Shown here piece after piece: positions 1 through 9,822 of a DNA stretch of 64,000 bases; the first letter of the stretch is position 1; each line of letters opens with the position of its first letter. The DNA is taken from positions 310,001 to 374,000 of the forward strand of contig NZ_VTSR01000006.1 of assembly GCF_008329715.1 (NCBI RefSeq), given 5' to 3'. The DNA is from Gimesia chilikensis (lineage in GTDB: Bacteria > Planctomycetota > Planctomycetia > Planctomycetales > Planctomycetaceae). The position numbers and the translations under genes are program-made. The notes under the pieces are model-generated. The model was not told the DNA's origin, searched no databases, and worked only from the letters and a program-made list of their open reading frames with translations.

Positions 1-475
1 TTTCAGGTCACGACTTTTATAGTATCTGCCATTACATTGCGACGGTGGGGTCGCTGCAAGAAGGACGGCGAATCGGGTAGTGCCAGGCACTCACCACTAT
101 TGATTCCGGTCCATGCTAAGGTTTAGGATCCTCCGACGGAATAAAGAATGACAGGATACTGTTTCAATTGTATGCATCGTCCTGACAGTCGTCGACGGGA
201 GTTTTCCGCGTTTTCACGAAAATTCACCCTGCGTCAGAATGTCTGGTTAAAATCAGATATCTGATTTTCAGGATAGTTATCAACATCGGCATTTCAGGGC
301 GCAACGGTTTGATCCGATTTTCAAAAAAAACGGAAAAACATCTGCCGCTCCGTGCCTCCCCTGGGGGAGTTCATTTCCTCAAGGGACCGGGAATCTTACT
401 GATTTTCCCCGTGCCTACAAGAGGAGATCTTCGTGAATTCTGGAATTCCCGGGAATCAGTTTCCGAGAACTACTA
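1..475. other. Intergenic region, no gene recognised
   Basis: No open frame here has a convincing start, codon pattern or recognisable product. The one longer plus-strand frame (309-587) runs across the small minus-strand gene that follows and looks accidental. The far left end may hold the regulatory region of a gene outside the window. Confidence 0.5.
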
Positions 476-640
476 TCAGACTTTGCGCATGCCGTTACGC
501 ATTAAGAGCCAGCCGATGAATGCGATGACTACCAGAACGATGCCGTACTCCATCGGCGAAATATTATCCCAGCGTTTATTGAGATAGTTGAAGTAGAAAT
601 TAGAGTACTCGTGGCAGGTTTCCAGAATCGTGTCGATCAT
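476..640 (-). CDS. Small single-pass membrane protein, 54 aa
   Basis: The frame starts at ATG 640, preceded by an AGGTGA ribosome-binding site about 5 nt upstream, and ends in TGA at 476. It encodes 54 residues. Residues 1-30 are polar and rich in aromatic residues and asparagine. A hydrophobic stretch follows at about 33-47 (GIVLVVIAFIGWLLM), and the C-terminus is short and basic (RNGMRKV). This is the plan of a one-helix membrane microprotein with a positively charged cytoplasmic end. The family is not recognised and no function is proposed. Its upstream neighbour on the same strand, xylA, ends 240 bp away behind a strong terminator, so it should have its own promoter. The good ribosome-binding site and the clean helix argue for a real gene. 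Confidence 0.6.
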   Translation of the reverse strand: MIDTILETCHEYSNFYFNYLNKRWDNISPMEYGIVLVVIAFIGWLLMRNGMRKV

Positions 641-815
641 GATGTCACCTCAAATGATGCGTGAACTTGCTACGATCTGTAAAGCGCTGACCTCTGCTGT
701 CAGAAACGGACCCGGTCTGGATTCTAGATCAGTGGGTCAAAGCTTTTACAGATCCATTTAAAAGCCTAGCTCACAGATCAGAGCGTGCGGCGAAAAAATT
801 ATTTTTTTCCCTGGG

Positions 816-854
816 CAAAAAACAGGCCTCTGCGAATTACTTCACAGAGGCCTG
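816..854 (-). terminator. Rho-independent terminator of xylA
   Basis: On the minus strand an 11-bp perfect stem (ACAGGCCTCTG / CAGAGGCCTGT) with a 12-nt loop is followed by a run of six T. It lies about 30 bp past the xylA stop codon. Confidence 0.9.
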
Positions 855-882
855 TTCTGTTTAACATATTGGGTTCTGTATT

Positions 883-2193
<1,311 letters not shown>

Positions 2194-2487
2194 GGGGCGC
2201 ACCTGTCATGTGGTTAAAACGTTTAAAGACAATCACTTCAAACAAAGATTCTAAACAGAAATTCCCTTCGAGAGTAGGCTCGGAAGCTTATTGAACAAAC
2301 ATTACGAATGGATTTTCAAAGTGATCTTGCCTCAATTTTCTCAATCTGGGAAACTGGGCAGTTGAAGTACCATTTCCAAGTTCCTCTGCACTTTTCCCTT
2401 CCATGGCGGAGAGGGGCTTTCGCTCTGAAATCTGCCTGACGATCCTGTTAATTTTGCGTACAGCAGCCAGAATGGCGTCAATCAGCA

Positions 2488-3051
2488 ATGAGCTGTAACC
2501 TTCTGAAATTTATTGGCTTATGTCTGCTATGCACCAGTTGTGCATCTGGCCTGTCTCAGCCTGCGCCGATGCAGGCCTCTAACCCGATCCAGATCTCGGG
2601 AAATAACCAGGACGTCGTCTGGGAACGGATTGTCGATACCATCCACAACTACAAATTCGCTATCGCCAAAGAGAACAAGCTGGATGGCCGCATCGAAACC
2701 GAGTACAAAGTCGGCGCTAATCTGCTTGAGCCCTGGCACGGTGATTCGGTCGGCTTTGATAACCGTCTGGAAAGCACGCTGCAGTCCATCCGCCGCAGAG
2801 TATTCGTCAGTGTCACCCCGATCGAGGGGGGATATCTGCTCGGAGTGGAAGCGTTCAAGGAAATCGAGGACGTAACCACCCCCACCGCCAGTGCGCCTGG
2901 CGGGGCCACGTTTCAACAGGAACTCAGCCTGAGACGTGATTTGAACCTGGTCGAAGAACGCAGCAACCCGGATGGCTGGATCCCTCTGGGGAGAGACCCG
3001 GCCCTCGAGCAGGACATTCTGGAAAGCCTGCAGATCGCATTCTCGCAGTAA
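2488..3051 (+). CDS. Putative lipoprotein of unknown function
   Basis: A 187-residue protein with a short lipoprotein-type signal: hydrophobic LLKFIGLCLLCTSC, with the probable lipidated cysteine at residue 18 in a loose lipobox (CTSC). The mature part is soluble and of mixed alpha/beta character. It has a motif like the stress-response/BON-type secreted domains (VWERIVDTIHNYKFAIAKEN), but no family is identified with confidence. It probably sits on a membrane facing the periplasm. The start is ATG 2488; the ribosome-binding site is weak. It is flanked by the divergent xylA and the convergent HemP-like gene, so no operon partner suggests a role. Confidence 0.7.
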   Translation: MSCNLLKFIGLCLLCTSCASGLSQPAPMQASNPIQISGNNQDVVWERIVDTIHNYKFAIAKENKLDGRIETEYKVGANLLEPWHGDSVGFDNRLESTLQSIRRRVFVSVTPIEGGYLLGVEAFKEIEDVTTPTASAPGGATFQQELSLRRDLNLVEERSNPDGWIPLGRDPALEQDILESLQIAFSQ

Positions 3052-3111
3052 ACCTGAAAAAACGGGAACAGTAGCACAACTGATAGCAGGCAGATGTTCC
3101 CGGGATCAGGC

Positions 3112-3306
3112 TTATTTACACAGAATCAACTTGCCGTTCTGTGTGATTCTCAACCGATAAGTCGTCTCGCCATGCTGGATCAGGACTTCCTGTTTTCCAT
3201 TCAAAATGGCATCGGATTCAATGACATCAGTTGGGTTTTCTTCTTGCGCATTGGTAGCGGTAGCCGGGCGTTCAAGCTTCTCTGATTCGCTCATAATTAG
3301 GTTCAT
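3112..3306 (-). CDS. hemP: HemP-like hemin uptake protein
   Basis: A small protein of about 64 residues. The C-terminus (EVLIQHGETTYRLRITQNGK, then LILCK) matches the HemP family, in which a short beta-rich tail of the form LI.H....YRLR.T..GKLIL is diagnostic. HemP proteins occur beside haem-uptake genes and promote expression of the haem receptor in some bacteria. The frame could open at ATG 3378, but Met at 3306 (or 3294) gives the usual family length; 3306 has a weak GAG upstream. The N-terminal half is acidic and probably disordered. No haem receptor, TonB system or haem oxygenase lies in the window, so this copy is an orphan and its partner is unknown. Confidence 0.72.
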   Translation of the reverse strand: MNLIMSESEKLERPATATNAQEENPTDVIESDAILNGKQEVLIQHGETTYRLRITQNGKLILCK

Positions 3307-3678
3307 GTTACTCAACAAAGTGAATTTTGAAATTCGCAATTCACTACGCCCCCGGCAGTGGATCGTACAGATTCCCACTCCCGAATGAATTGCCCGTCAT
3401 CAGTACAGCTTTCAGCGAAGTTTTTTCTTTCCTCAGAAACACATGCGAAAAAAGTATGCTTTCTGAGAGAGAGTTGCTTGCTTCCAGCACAACTGATGGC
3501 TAACATAATGAACCTGAGACTCAATGTCAACTGGGACTGATTATCCTGTCTCAGAGAATTTACTGATAATTTCGGCAAGACGGCTATCACTCAGATCACG
3601 AGGCGATCTGATTTGTACGTTGCATACCACATGTACACGAGCACGTTGCCTGAATCTTTTTTACTGGAAAGAAGAGAA
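3307..3678. other. Intergenic region between hemP-like and DUF1559 genes
   Basis: This divergent spacer must hold promoters for both flanking genes. It is A+T-richer than the genes around it. No convincing gene, operator or structured RNA was seen. Confidence 0.45.
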
Positions 3679-4713
3679 ATGGCGCAACGTTCTCAAGAGA
3701 GCCGACTGTTCGGCAGACGTGGTTTTACGTTAATTGAGCTTCTGGTGGTAATCGCCATCATTGCGATTCTGATCGCTCTGCTGCTCCCCGCAGTCCAGCA
3801 GGCCCGCGAAGCTGCCCGCCGCAGCCAGTGCAAAAACAATCTGAAACAGATTGGTCTGGCTCTGCATAACTACCTGAGTGCTTATACCGCGTTTCCTCCC
3901 GCTTTCTGTGCTGGTCCTGGCGGAGGAACTTTCACTGAAGGTGGTCAGTGGTCGATTCACGCTCGCATCCTTCCCTTTGCGGATGGAGCGAATCTGTTCA
4001 ATAACATTGACTTCACACGCAGCTATGAGAATCAGAGCGATCCTTCGATCGCCTACACCCGCATCCCATTCATGCTCTGCCCCAGCGAAGTAAATGATAA
4101 AATCCGCCCTGACTCTTCAGGCAACCCCGAACACTACCCCATCTGCTATGGCTACAATGGGGGCACCTGGCGTGTCTTCACCAATTCCAACCTGAGCGGC
4201 GGAGATGGTGCGTTCTACCCGAACAGTAAAACGAAACCACGTGACTTCACAGACGGAACCAGTAACACGCTCTGTTTTGCAGAAGTAAAAGCATTTACCG
4301 CTTATAACCGCGATGGAGACGCCGGCACTTCCAGCGTGCCCAGTGTCGCCGGAGATGTGGAAGCCCTGATCAGCGGGGGCGGTTCCAACAAAGCCAACAG
4401 TGGTCACACGGAATGGGTCGATGGTCGCGTCCATCAGACCGGCTTTACCACCACGCTCCCTCCCAATGCCAAAGTTGCTGTCCCCGGTGCAAGTGGTGGT
4501 GCTATCGATGCGGGGGACTACACATCCTGCCGAGAAGCCAAAAGCTGTACCGGTCCCACCTACGCTGCCGTCACTGCACGCAGCTATCACATCGGGATCG
4601 TACACGCCCTGCTGATGGATGGTGCAGTCCGTTCTATCAGCGAAAATATCGACCTGGGCACCTATCGTGCTCTGAGCACCCGTAGCGGTGGAGAAGTCAT
4701 CGGCGAGTTCTAA
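3679..4713 (+). CDS. DUF1559 domain-containing pilin-like protein
   Basis: A 344-residue member of the DUF1559 family, hugely expanded in planctomycetes. The N-terminus carries a type IV pilin-like class III signal: [13 protein letters not shown], with the prepilin cleavage expected before F16 and the conserved glutamate five residues on. It continues as one long helix ([20 protein letters not shown]) into [12 protein letters not shown]. The middle is the typical DUF1559 domain with [12 protein letters not shown], and the C-terminus ends in the family signature H....[14 protein letters not shown]. It is presumably a membrane-anchored, surface-exposed protein processed by a prepilin peptidase. 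Its physiological role is unknown. The start at ATG 3679 follows a GAAGAGA purine run; an upstream in-frame ATG at 3613 is less likely. It is monocistronic and ends at a terminator. Confidence 0.93.
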   Translation: MAQRSQESRLFGRRGFTLIELLVVIAIIAILIALLLPAVQQAREAARRSQCKNNLKQIGLALHNYLSAYTAFPPAFCAGPGGGTFTEGGQWSIHARILPFADGANLFNNIDFTRSYENQSDPSIAYTRIPFMLCPSEVNDKIRPDSSGNPEHYPICYGYNGGTWRVFTNSNLSGGDGAFYPNSKTKPRDFTDGTSNTLCFAEVKAFTAYNRDGDAGTSSVPSVAGDVEALISGGGSNKANSGHTEWVDGRVHQTGFTTTLPPNAKVAVPGASGGAIDAGDYTSCREAKSCTGPTYAAVTARSYHIGIVHALLMDGAVRSISENIDLGTYRALSTRSGGEVIGEF

Positions 4714-4753
4714 ACCTGCCAGCGTCTGACAGGCAAGATTCAACTTCGATTCC

Positions 4754-4790
4754 AAACGGTCCTGAGTGTTTTACTCAAGGCCGTTTTTTA
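4754..4790 (+). terminator. Rho-independent terminator of the DUF1559 gene
   Basis: A 14-bp stem (AAACGGTCCTGAGT pairing with ACTCAAGGCCGTTT, with G-U pairs) and a short loop are followed by a T run. Its right end overlaps the stop codon of the convergent murJ gene. Confidence 0.88.
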
Positions 4791-6473
4791 TTTTTCACCA
4801 TCCGTTGATTCGACAGAAGCTTTCCTGCCGGATCGTAACAGGGTCATGATTTCATGCAGCCCTAATGTCTTCGCCAGCTGCAGGTAAATTACAACAGCGC
4901 TGATAACGGGAACCAACACACGCAGCAGTCGATAACGAAACAAATCAACAGTGGGCAGTAACTGTAATTCGATCAGGATGATGGCAGACATCACAGCGGT
5001 CGCCAGGCTGGCCCGCCAGCTGGTGTTGAACAGTTTCGCATAATCGATCTGCCCCACCTTCTCCCTGATCAGCCACAGACAGAGGCCCGTCTGAATCATA
5101 GCTGCCATTGATGTGGCCAGTGCCAGCCCCCTCCCCTTGAGCCACCAGATCAGCGCCAGATTCAACAAGAGATTGCAGATTACAACCAGCACCCCAATTC
5201 GTACCGGCGTTTGGGTATCACCGATGGCGTAGAAACCCCGGTTCAATATCAGGACCGCCATGAAGGCAAACACGCCGATGCCATAAAAGCGAATCATTTC
5301 CGCCGTCTGCAGAGCGTCAAACTGATCGAAGTCTCCATACTGAAACAGCAGCGAAGAGAGCGGCTGTGCCATCAGCACCAGCCCCAGGCTGGCGGGGAGC
5401 CCCACACCAATCACAAGTTGCAGTCCCAGCAGTAAATCTCGTCGTAACAGATGATGGTCGTTCCGCTCTGCATGCCTGGATAACTGAGGATACAGCACTG
5501 TTCCCAGGGCGACTCCAAACACTCCCAGGGGGAACTGATACATTCGCTGTCCGAAATAAAGTGCCGAAGCGGTTCCCGATTCAAAGATCTGCCAGACCGA
5601 GGGGCTGGCACCTGTTGCATAGATCCCCTCTGGACGGGCCAGGCCCCACGCCAGACAGCTGTCGATCAGCGTGTTCAATTGTGTGATCGACAGTCCGACG
5701 ACAATCGGAGCCATGCTCTGGGCGATGGACTGTACCTGACCGAGCCCGACTCCCCAATCCATATGTGGTCGGTAGCCCATCTGGCATAGCTTCCAGAAAG
5801 GCAGCACCAGTTGCACCACTCCGCCCAACAGAATCGCGATGCAGATCGCAGTAATTTTGGCAGGAGCATCCGGCAGAAAGGGAGCGACCAGCCAGATCCC
5901 GGCCATCCAGCTCAGGTTCAGAATGGTAGGTAACAGGGCCGGAACGGAAAAATGGTTCAATGCATGCAGCGTCGCGTTGATCTGTGCCGCCAGACAGACC
6001 AGGATCAGATAAGGCAGCAACAACCCGGTCAACCAGTACAACAGCTGTGCTTCTGACTCCGGATTCCCTCTCCAGCTAAGCAGGACCAGAATGACTTCTG
6101 CACTGCCAACGAGCAAAACGGAAAACACCATCAGCCAGAACAGTACCGCGGTCACCAGCTTCCAGGACGATTCACGTCCGTTCTGCTCCAGTTCGCGGAT
6201 ATAGGTGGGAAGAAAGGCCGTGGAGAGTGCCCCCTCTCCCAGCAAGCGTCGCGTCAGATTGGGCAGCTTGAAGGCAACAGAAAAGGAGTCCATAATTGGA
6301 CCGTTGCCAAACAGGGTCGCCATGCCGATATCGCGAACCATCCCCAGCACGCGGCTTAACAGCGTCAGCAGACTGACAGTTCGTAGTCCTGCGAACAGCC
6401 CGCGCGTATGGTCAGATGCAACCACCTGAGCTTGATTTTCCTGGACAGGTTCAGGTGGCGCAGAATCATCCAT
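4788..6473 (-). CDS. murJ: Lipid II flippase MurJ
   Basis: A 561-residue integral membrane protein of the MurJ/MviN family, which flips the peptidoglycan precursor lipid II across the cytoplasmic membrane. The N-terminal region carries the family signature: TLLSRVLGMVRDI, then DSFSVAFKLPNLTRRLLGEG and ALSTAFLPTY. About fourteen hydrophobic segments follow, including FRYRLLRVLVPVISAVVIY near the end. The signature arginines of the central cavity are in the expected N-terminal positions. The tail is short and charged. The start at ATG 6473 gives a 40-residue soluble N-terminus that is longer than usual but not out of range. The gene follows a small hypothetical gene with 15 bp between them, so the two may be co-transcribed. 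Confidence 0.95.
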   Translation of the reverse strand: MDDSAPPEPVQENQAQVVASDHTRGLFAGLRTVSLLTLLSRVLGMVRDIGMATLFGNGPIMDSFSVAFKLPNLTRRLLGEGALSTAFLPTYIRELEQNGRESSWKLVTAVLFWLMVFSVLLVGSAEVILVLLSWRGNPESEAQLLYWLTGLLLPYLILVCLAAQINATLHALNHFSVPALLPTILNLSWMAGIWLVAPFLPDAPAKITAICIAILLGGVVQLVLPFWKLCQMGYRPHMDWGVGLGQVQSIAQSMAPIVVGLSITQLNTLIDSCLAWGLARPEGIYATGASPSVWQIFESGTASALYFGQRMYQFPLGVFGVALGTVLYPQLSRHAERNDHHLLRRDLLLGLQLVIGVGLPASLGLVLMAQPLSSLLFQYGDFDQFDALQTAEMIRFYGIGVFAFMAVLILNRGFYAIGDTQTPVRIGVLVVICNLLLNLALIWWLKGRGLALATSMAAMIQTGLCLWLIREKVGQIDYAKLFNTSWRASLATAVMSAIILIELQLLPTVDLFRYRLLRVLVPVISAVVIYLQLAKTLGLHEIMTLLRSGRKASVESTDGEK

Positions 6474-6488
6474 AATTCAAATGAGAAA

Positions 6489-6911
6489 TCAGGACAGTAC
6501 CGGCTCGAGTCGTGCAGAGTTGATATCGATCATTTTCAAGATCTCAAGTACACGCTCCATGGGCAGATTCCACTCTCTGGCCCAGATAATAATGTCCAGA
6601 TTCTCCATCCGCTGCCAGAAGATTCGATCCAGAATCCGATCTGCCAGCAGATCATTCTCCAGTTCAAGAGACTTCAAAAAACCGAAACGGGTATCATTGA
6701 ATTCTTGCCAGCATCGATTTCCCAAAAGATGCTCAATTTTCTTTCCGATGCAAAAGTAATACCAATGATTTGCATACCAGTCAGAAATAGCAAGCGTACC
6801 CAGATCAAAGCCATTCTTTTGGCTTTCGATCCATTTGTGGCGTTCCGCCTCTAGAGGAGCTTCCTCATAGATGCTGGAAGCCGTAGATGGATCCAAGAGT
6901 TCGGACGACAT
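6489..6911 (-). CDS. Conserved-looking hypothetical protein, 140 aa
   Basis: A 140-residue soluble, tryptophan-rich, acidic protein with no signal peptide or membrane helix. Readable motifs are WYANHWYYFCIGKKIEHLL and WQEFNDTRFGFLKSLELEND in the centre and REWNLPMERVLEILKM near the end, suggesting an all-helical fold. No family is recognised. It lies 15 bp upstream of murJ on the same strand, so a shared transcript is likely, but nothing in the protein points to cell-wall work. The start ATG 6911 is the only reasonable one; the ribosome-binding site (GAGG with a spacing of about 5) is acceptable. The base composition is a little A+T-richer than the neighbours. Confidence 0.7.
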   Translation of the reverse strand: MSSELLDPSTASSIYEEAPLEAERHKWIESQKNGFDLGTLAISDWYANHWYYFCIGKKIEHLLGNRCWQEFNDTRFGFLKSLELENDLLADRILDRIFWQRMENLDIIIWAREWNLPMERVLEILKMIDINSARLEPVLS

Positions 6912-7148
6912 GCTTCACCTCAATGTGCGTCTGCGATCCCAATAGAAGAAGTACGAAACTTTGTCAGTCGCTGCCAGGTTCCAACAGCGTTAATGAGCTT
7001 CGCAAAAACCTTAGTAACGTAGTGTTATACCCCCACGGAATATTCCAGGCAAGATTCATTTCCGGGAGAAATCAGATTTTTGAAAGGAAGTTTAAGAAGA
7101 GGCGAGCAGGCGTCAAGTGTCTGTCAGTCCCCTTTTTACTCAAAAAAC

Positions 7149-8165
7149 TCAGGCACAGCCGCTGAGCAGAAACAGCAGTTGCTCCAGTTCCAGCCGGGGA
7201 TCCAGGCGGCTGTTGCCTTTCAGATTTAAATCGGCGTCCAGCAGCCAATGACCGATTTTTTCCGCCCGCTGCCGGGTCAGTCTTCGCAGGTATCGGTCTG
7301 ACGAATCGATGTCCCGCGGGAAGACTCCCGACTCCTTAAGCGCCTGCCTCAACGGGGTCCCCTGCACCGCCAGTTGCGTGGCCTTAAAGTACTTGCGCCA
7401 AACGAAGTTGAGCCCCCCGAGAATCTTCTGAGGCGCCTCGCCGGCCACCAGCAAATTATCCAGGTATTTCAGAGCAACACCAATATTTCCATCTCGAACC
7501 GCGTCGGTCATCGCCCATGTCGTCTCTGCTTTCCAGCCTCCGACAACCGCGCGAATGTCATCTGGACTAATGCGTGCCGCCTCTCCCACAAAGGTGGCGA
7601 GCTTGGAGAGTTCCTGATGAATCTGTCCACAATGGGTTCCCACGAGTTCGACCAGCAGCAGCGACGCATCTCTCGAAATCTGTTTCTGATGGACCTGTTC
7701 TGCAGTATCTGCGATCCATTTTGCCAGTTGGCTCCCCTTAAGCTCCTTGCATTCCAGATCCAGACCGATCTTCGCGACGGTCTTGGCGAGTTTGGTCGAC
7801 TTATTCCACGATTTGACGTCCAGAATCAGCAGCGAACTCTTCGAGGGTGCTTCCAGGTACTTTTCCAGGCGCGAGCGGAACGCGGAGACAAACTTCTCTG
7901 CATCATCCACGATCACCAGCCGCTGATCGCCCCACATCGAAACGGTTTTCAGTTCGTCAAACAGGGTGGATGGGGGGAGCTCTTTTTCCAGCCGCTTCCC
8001 GTCGAAACGCGTGATGCTGGTGTCCTCTTCCTCTCCCAGCACAATCGGCTCGATTGCATGAATCGCTTCCTGTTTCATGTACCGATCATCACCGTGGAGA
8101 ACCACTATCGGTCCCAGCGTGTGCTGCTCGGGGCTTAACAGAAACTCGGTGACATGCAGGGGCAT
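7149..8165 (-). CDS. holA: DNA polymerase III delta subunit
   Basis: A 338-residue HolA-family protein, the wrench subunit of the clamp loader that opens the beta sliding clamp. The N-terminal AAA-like domain begins with VVLHGDDRYMKQEA, the family's non-canonical P-loop region (delta does not hydrolyse ATP). WGDQRLVIVDDAEKF corresponds to the region around the clamp-interacting element, and LLILDVKSWNKSTKLAKTV to the next strand. The C-terminal collar has AGEAPQKILGGLNFVWRKYF and ends with RLDPRLELEQLLFLLSG, as is usual for HolA. The length is normal. It is transcribed divergently from the phosphomannomutase-like gene, with 150 bp between them. Confidence 0.92.
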   Translation of the reverse strand: MPLHVTEFLLSPEQHTLGPIVVLHGDDRYMKQEAIHAIEPIVLGEEEDTSITRFDGKRLEKELPPSTLFDELKTVSMWGDQRLVIVDDAEKFVSAFRSRLEKYLEAPSKSSLLILDVKSWNKSTKLAKTVAKIGLDLECKELKGSQLAKWIADTAEQVHQKQISRDASLLLVELVGTHCGQIHQELSKLATFVGEAARISPDDIRAVVGGWKAETTWAMTDAVRDGNIGVALKYLDNLLVAGEAPQKILGGLNFVWRKYFKATQLAVQGTPLRQALKESGVFPRDIDSSDRYLRRLTRQRAEKIGHWLLDADLNLKGNSRLDPRLELEQLLFLLSGCA

Positions 8166-8323
8166 CGCTAACTCTTATTGACCGGAAACCGCGGGATCAC
8201 ATACATTCACACTTCTGGAGCGGCAATAATGACAGCCATTCCAGAATATTGACGAATTCCATTACACTCCATTTAGCAACGAATTTCGAGTGCCCCCGGC
8301 ACCGGTTCCTGCATTTTGAGTAA

Positions 8324-9802
8324 AACCAGGCGGGGAACAGACCGATTTCCGAGGATCCGGCAGATCAATTTGAACAGGCATCGAGCCAGTCTTCTCACCT
8401 GCTGCACCATGCGCATGCGCAACCGCCGCTCCCCAAACTCCTGCAACAGGCAGAACTGTTCTTTCAGTGTCCCGGCGAGAAATATCCGATCTCCAAAGCG
8501 ATTCACCTTTCGCGTCTGGCTGCCTTTTATCCCAAGTGCCGGGACTGTCCTCACAACCAGATCACCGGAAACCTTTCTCCGCAGACGGTCAAACGCCTGC
8601 ATCAGACTCAACAGGCACGAGGCACTGCCCCCGACCTGTTTACAGCCGAAGGAGTACGCGGCGTTTATCTGAATCAGATCGACCGCACACAGGCTGCTCA
8701 CCTCGCCGGCGCTTTCTCGCACCTGCTCTGGGAGAGCCTCCCGCTGAAAGGGTTAGCCCCGGATTCCAAGACCGCCCGCTCCCCAGGATCGAGTACTCCC
8801 TCCAGGGAACAACCCCGGCCCGAAAAGAGTCGCGGCCCCTGCGTTGTCATTGGGTTCGATGAACGTCCTTCGTCACCAGACATCATTACCGGCGTTGCAG
8901 GCGCACTTCGCCGCAACGGCTGCCGGGTGATCGATCTGGGTCTCACGGTGCCTGCGATCCTCGCTTATGCCACCTCGCATCTGCAGGCACAGGGCGCAAT
9001 CATGGTCACCGGTTCCCACTGTGGCCCGTCCAGTACCGGACTCGAATTTCTACTTGAGCAGTCACAGCCTGTCTCCCGGGGATTCCACCTGGAACGCATC
9101 CAGGAGATCGCCGAACAGGGTTACGGTCGCGCATCACGACAGCCCGGTTCTCAGCGTACGTTCCACCCCATGGAAACATACCGCAGCCAGTTCCTGAAAC
9201 ACTTTCACGCCCTGCGACCATTGAAAATCGCTGTTGCCTGTTCCCTCAGACTGGTCCGGGAAACCCTCGATTCCCTGTTCGATAAGCTCCCCTGCCAGCT
9301 CTCCTGGGTCGACATTCCACATCAGAAACGGAACCTGCTCGATCCCGACGATTCAGATGTCCGCAAAATGCAGCAGTACCTCGCAACCCACAACTGCGAC
9401 CTGGGTCTGCTGATCGACGACGACAGCCGCCAGACCGCTTTTTTCAGTGAGACAGGCGAGCTGCTTCCGAATCACGCCGTCACCCGGTTGCTGATGCAGG
9501 CACTGGCCGCCGAACAGTCGGAGGCCGTCTTCGTGCTCGATCAGAACAGCCGGGAACAACAGCCAGAGCTCCCTGCAGACTGGAACCTGCACACACACCG
9601 GGGAACGCTGGCAGACAGCTATTTTCAGATGCAGCAACACAGGGCCGTTTACGCTGCCGATCACAGTGGATATCATTGGTTCCGGGAAACCGTCCCCACC
9701 TGCGATGCCATTTTGACGCTGGCTCATGTCCTGGCTGCCTTGAGCTTCAGCGATGCACCGGTCAGCGAACTTCTCTCTTCCACAGACGAAGAGACACCCT
9801 GA
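8324..9802 (+). CDS. Divergent phosphomannomutase-like protein, start codon not found
   Basis: The reading frame is open from 8324 (just after an in-frame TAA at 8321) to 9802, about 492 codons, and looks coding throughout. It contains no ATG, GTG or TTG before GTG 8927. The first ~130 codons encode a Cys/His segment (QCPGEKYPISK, HLSRLAAFYPKCRDCPHNQ), possibly a metal site. VVIGFDERPSSPDIITGV and IMVTGSHCGPSSTGLEF then match domain I of phosphohexomutases; the TGSH serine is the expected phosphoserine. The metal loop is altered (IDDDSRQ instead of DGDGDR) and the sugar loop reads DHSGYHW. GTG 8927 would cut domain I in half, so the true start is upstream: a non-standard codon (ATT 8345 is one candidate), or a one-base indel. 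The substrate is unknown. It lies 20 bp before hemW. Confidence 0.72.
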   Translation, partial: NQAGNRPISEDPADQFEQASSQSSHLLHHAHAQPPLPKLLQQAELFFQCPGEKYPISKAIHLSRLAAFYPKCRDCPHNQITGNLSPQTVKRLHQTQQARGTAPDLFTAEGVRGVYLNQIDRTQAAHLAGAFSHLLWESLPLKGLAPDSKTARSPGSSTPSREQPRPEKSRGPCVVIGFDERPSSPDIITGVAGALRRNGCRVIDLGLTVPAILAYATSHLQAQGAIMVTGSHCGPSSTGLEFLLEQSQPVSRGFHLERIQEIAEQGYGRASRQPGSQRTFHPMETYRSQFLKHFHALRPLKIAVACSLRLVRETLDSLFDKLPCQLSWVDIPHQKRNLLDPDDSDVRKMQQYLATHNCDLGLLIDDDSRQTAFFSETGELLPNHAVTRLLMQALAAEQSEAVFVLDQNSREQQPELPADWNLHTHRGTLADSYFQMQQHRAVYAADHSGYHWFRETVPTCDAILTLAHVLAALSFSDAPVSELLSSTDEETP

Positions 9803-9822
9803 CAGCCTGCGGATCTGCTGCT

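Noticed and set aside
2288-2488. 66-codon minus-strand frame starting at TTG near 2488
   Set aside because: It has a tolerable amphipathic composition, but only a weak start and no recognised relative. It opens inside the start of the lipoprotein gene, so the evidence is too thin.
9676-9822. Upstream extension of the hemW frame
   Set aside because: It overlaps the end of the mutase-like gene and the extra residues do not resemble HemW; GTG 9823 fits the family length.
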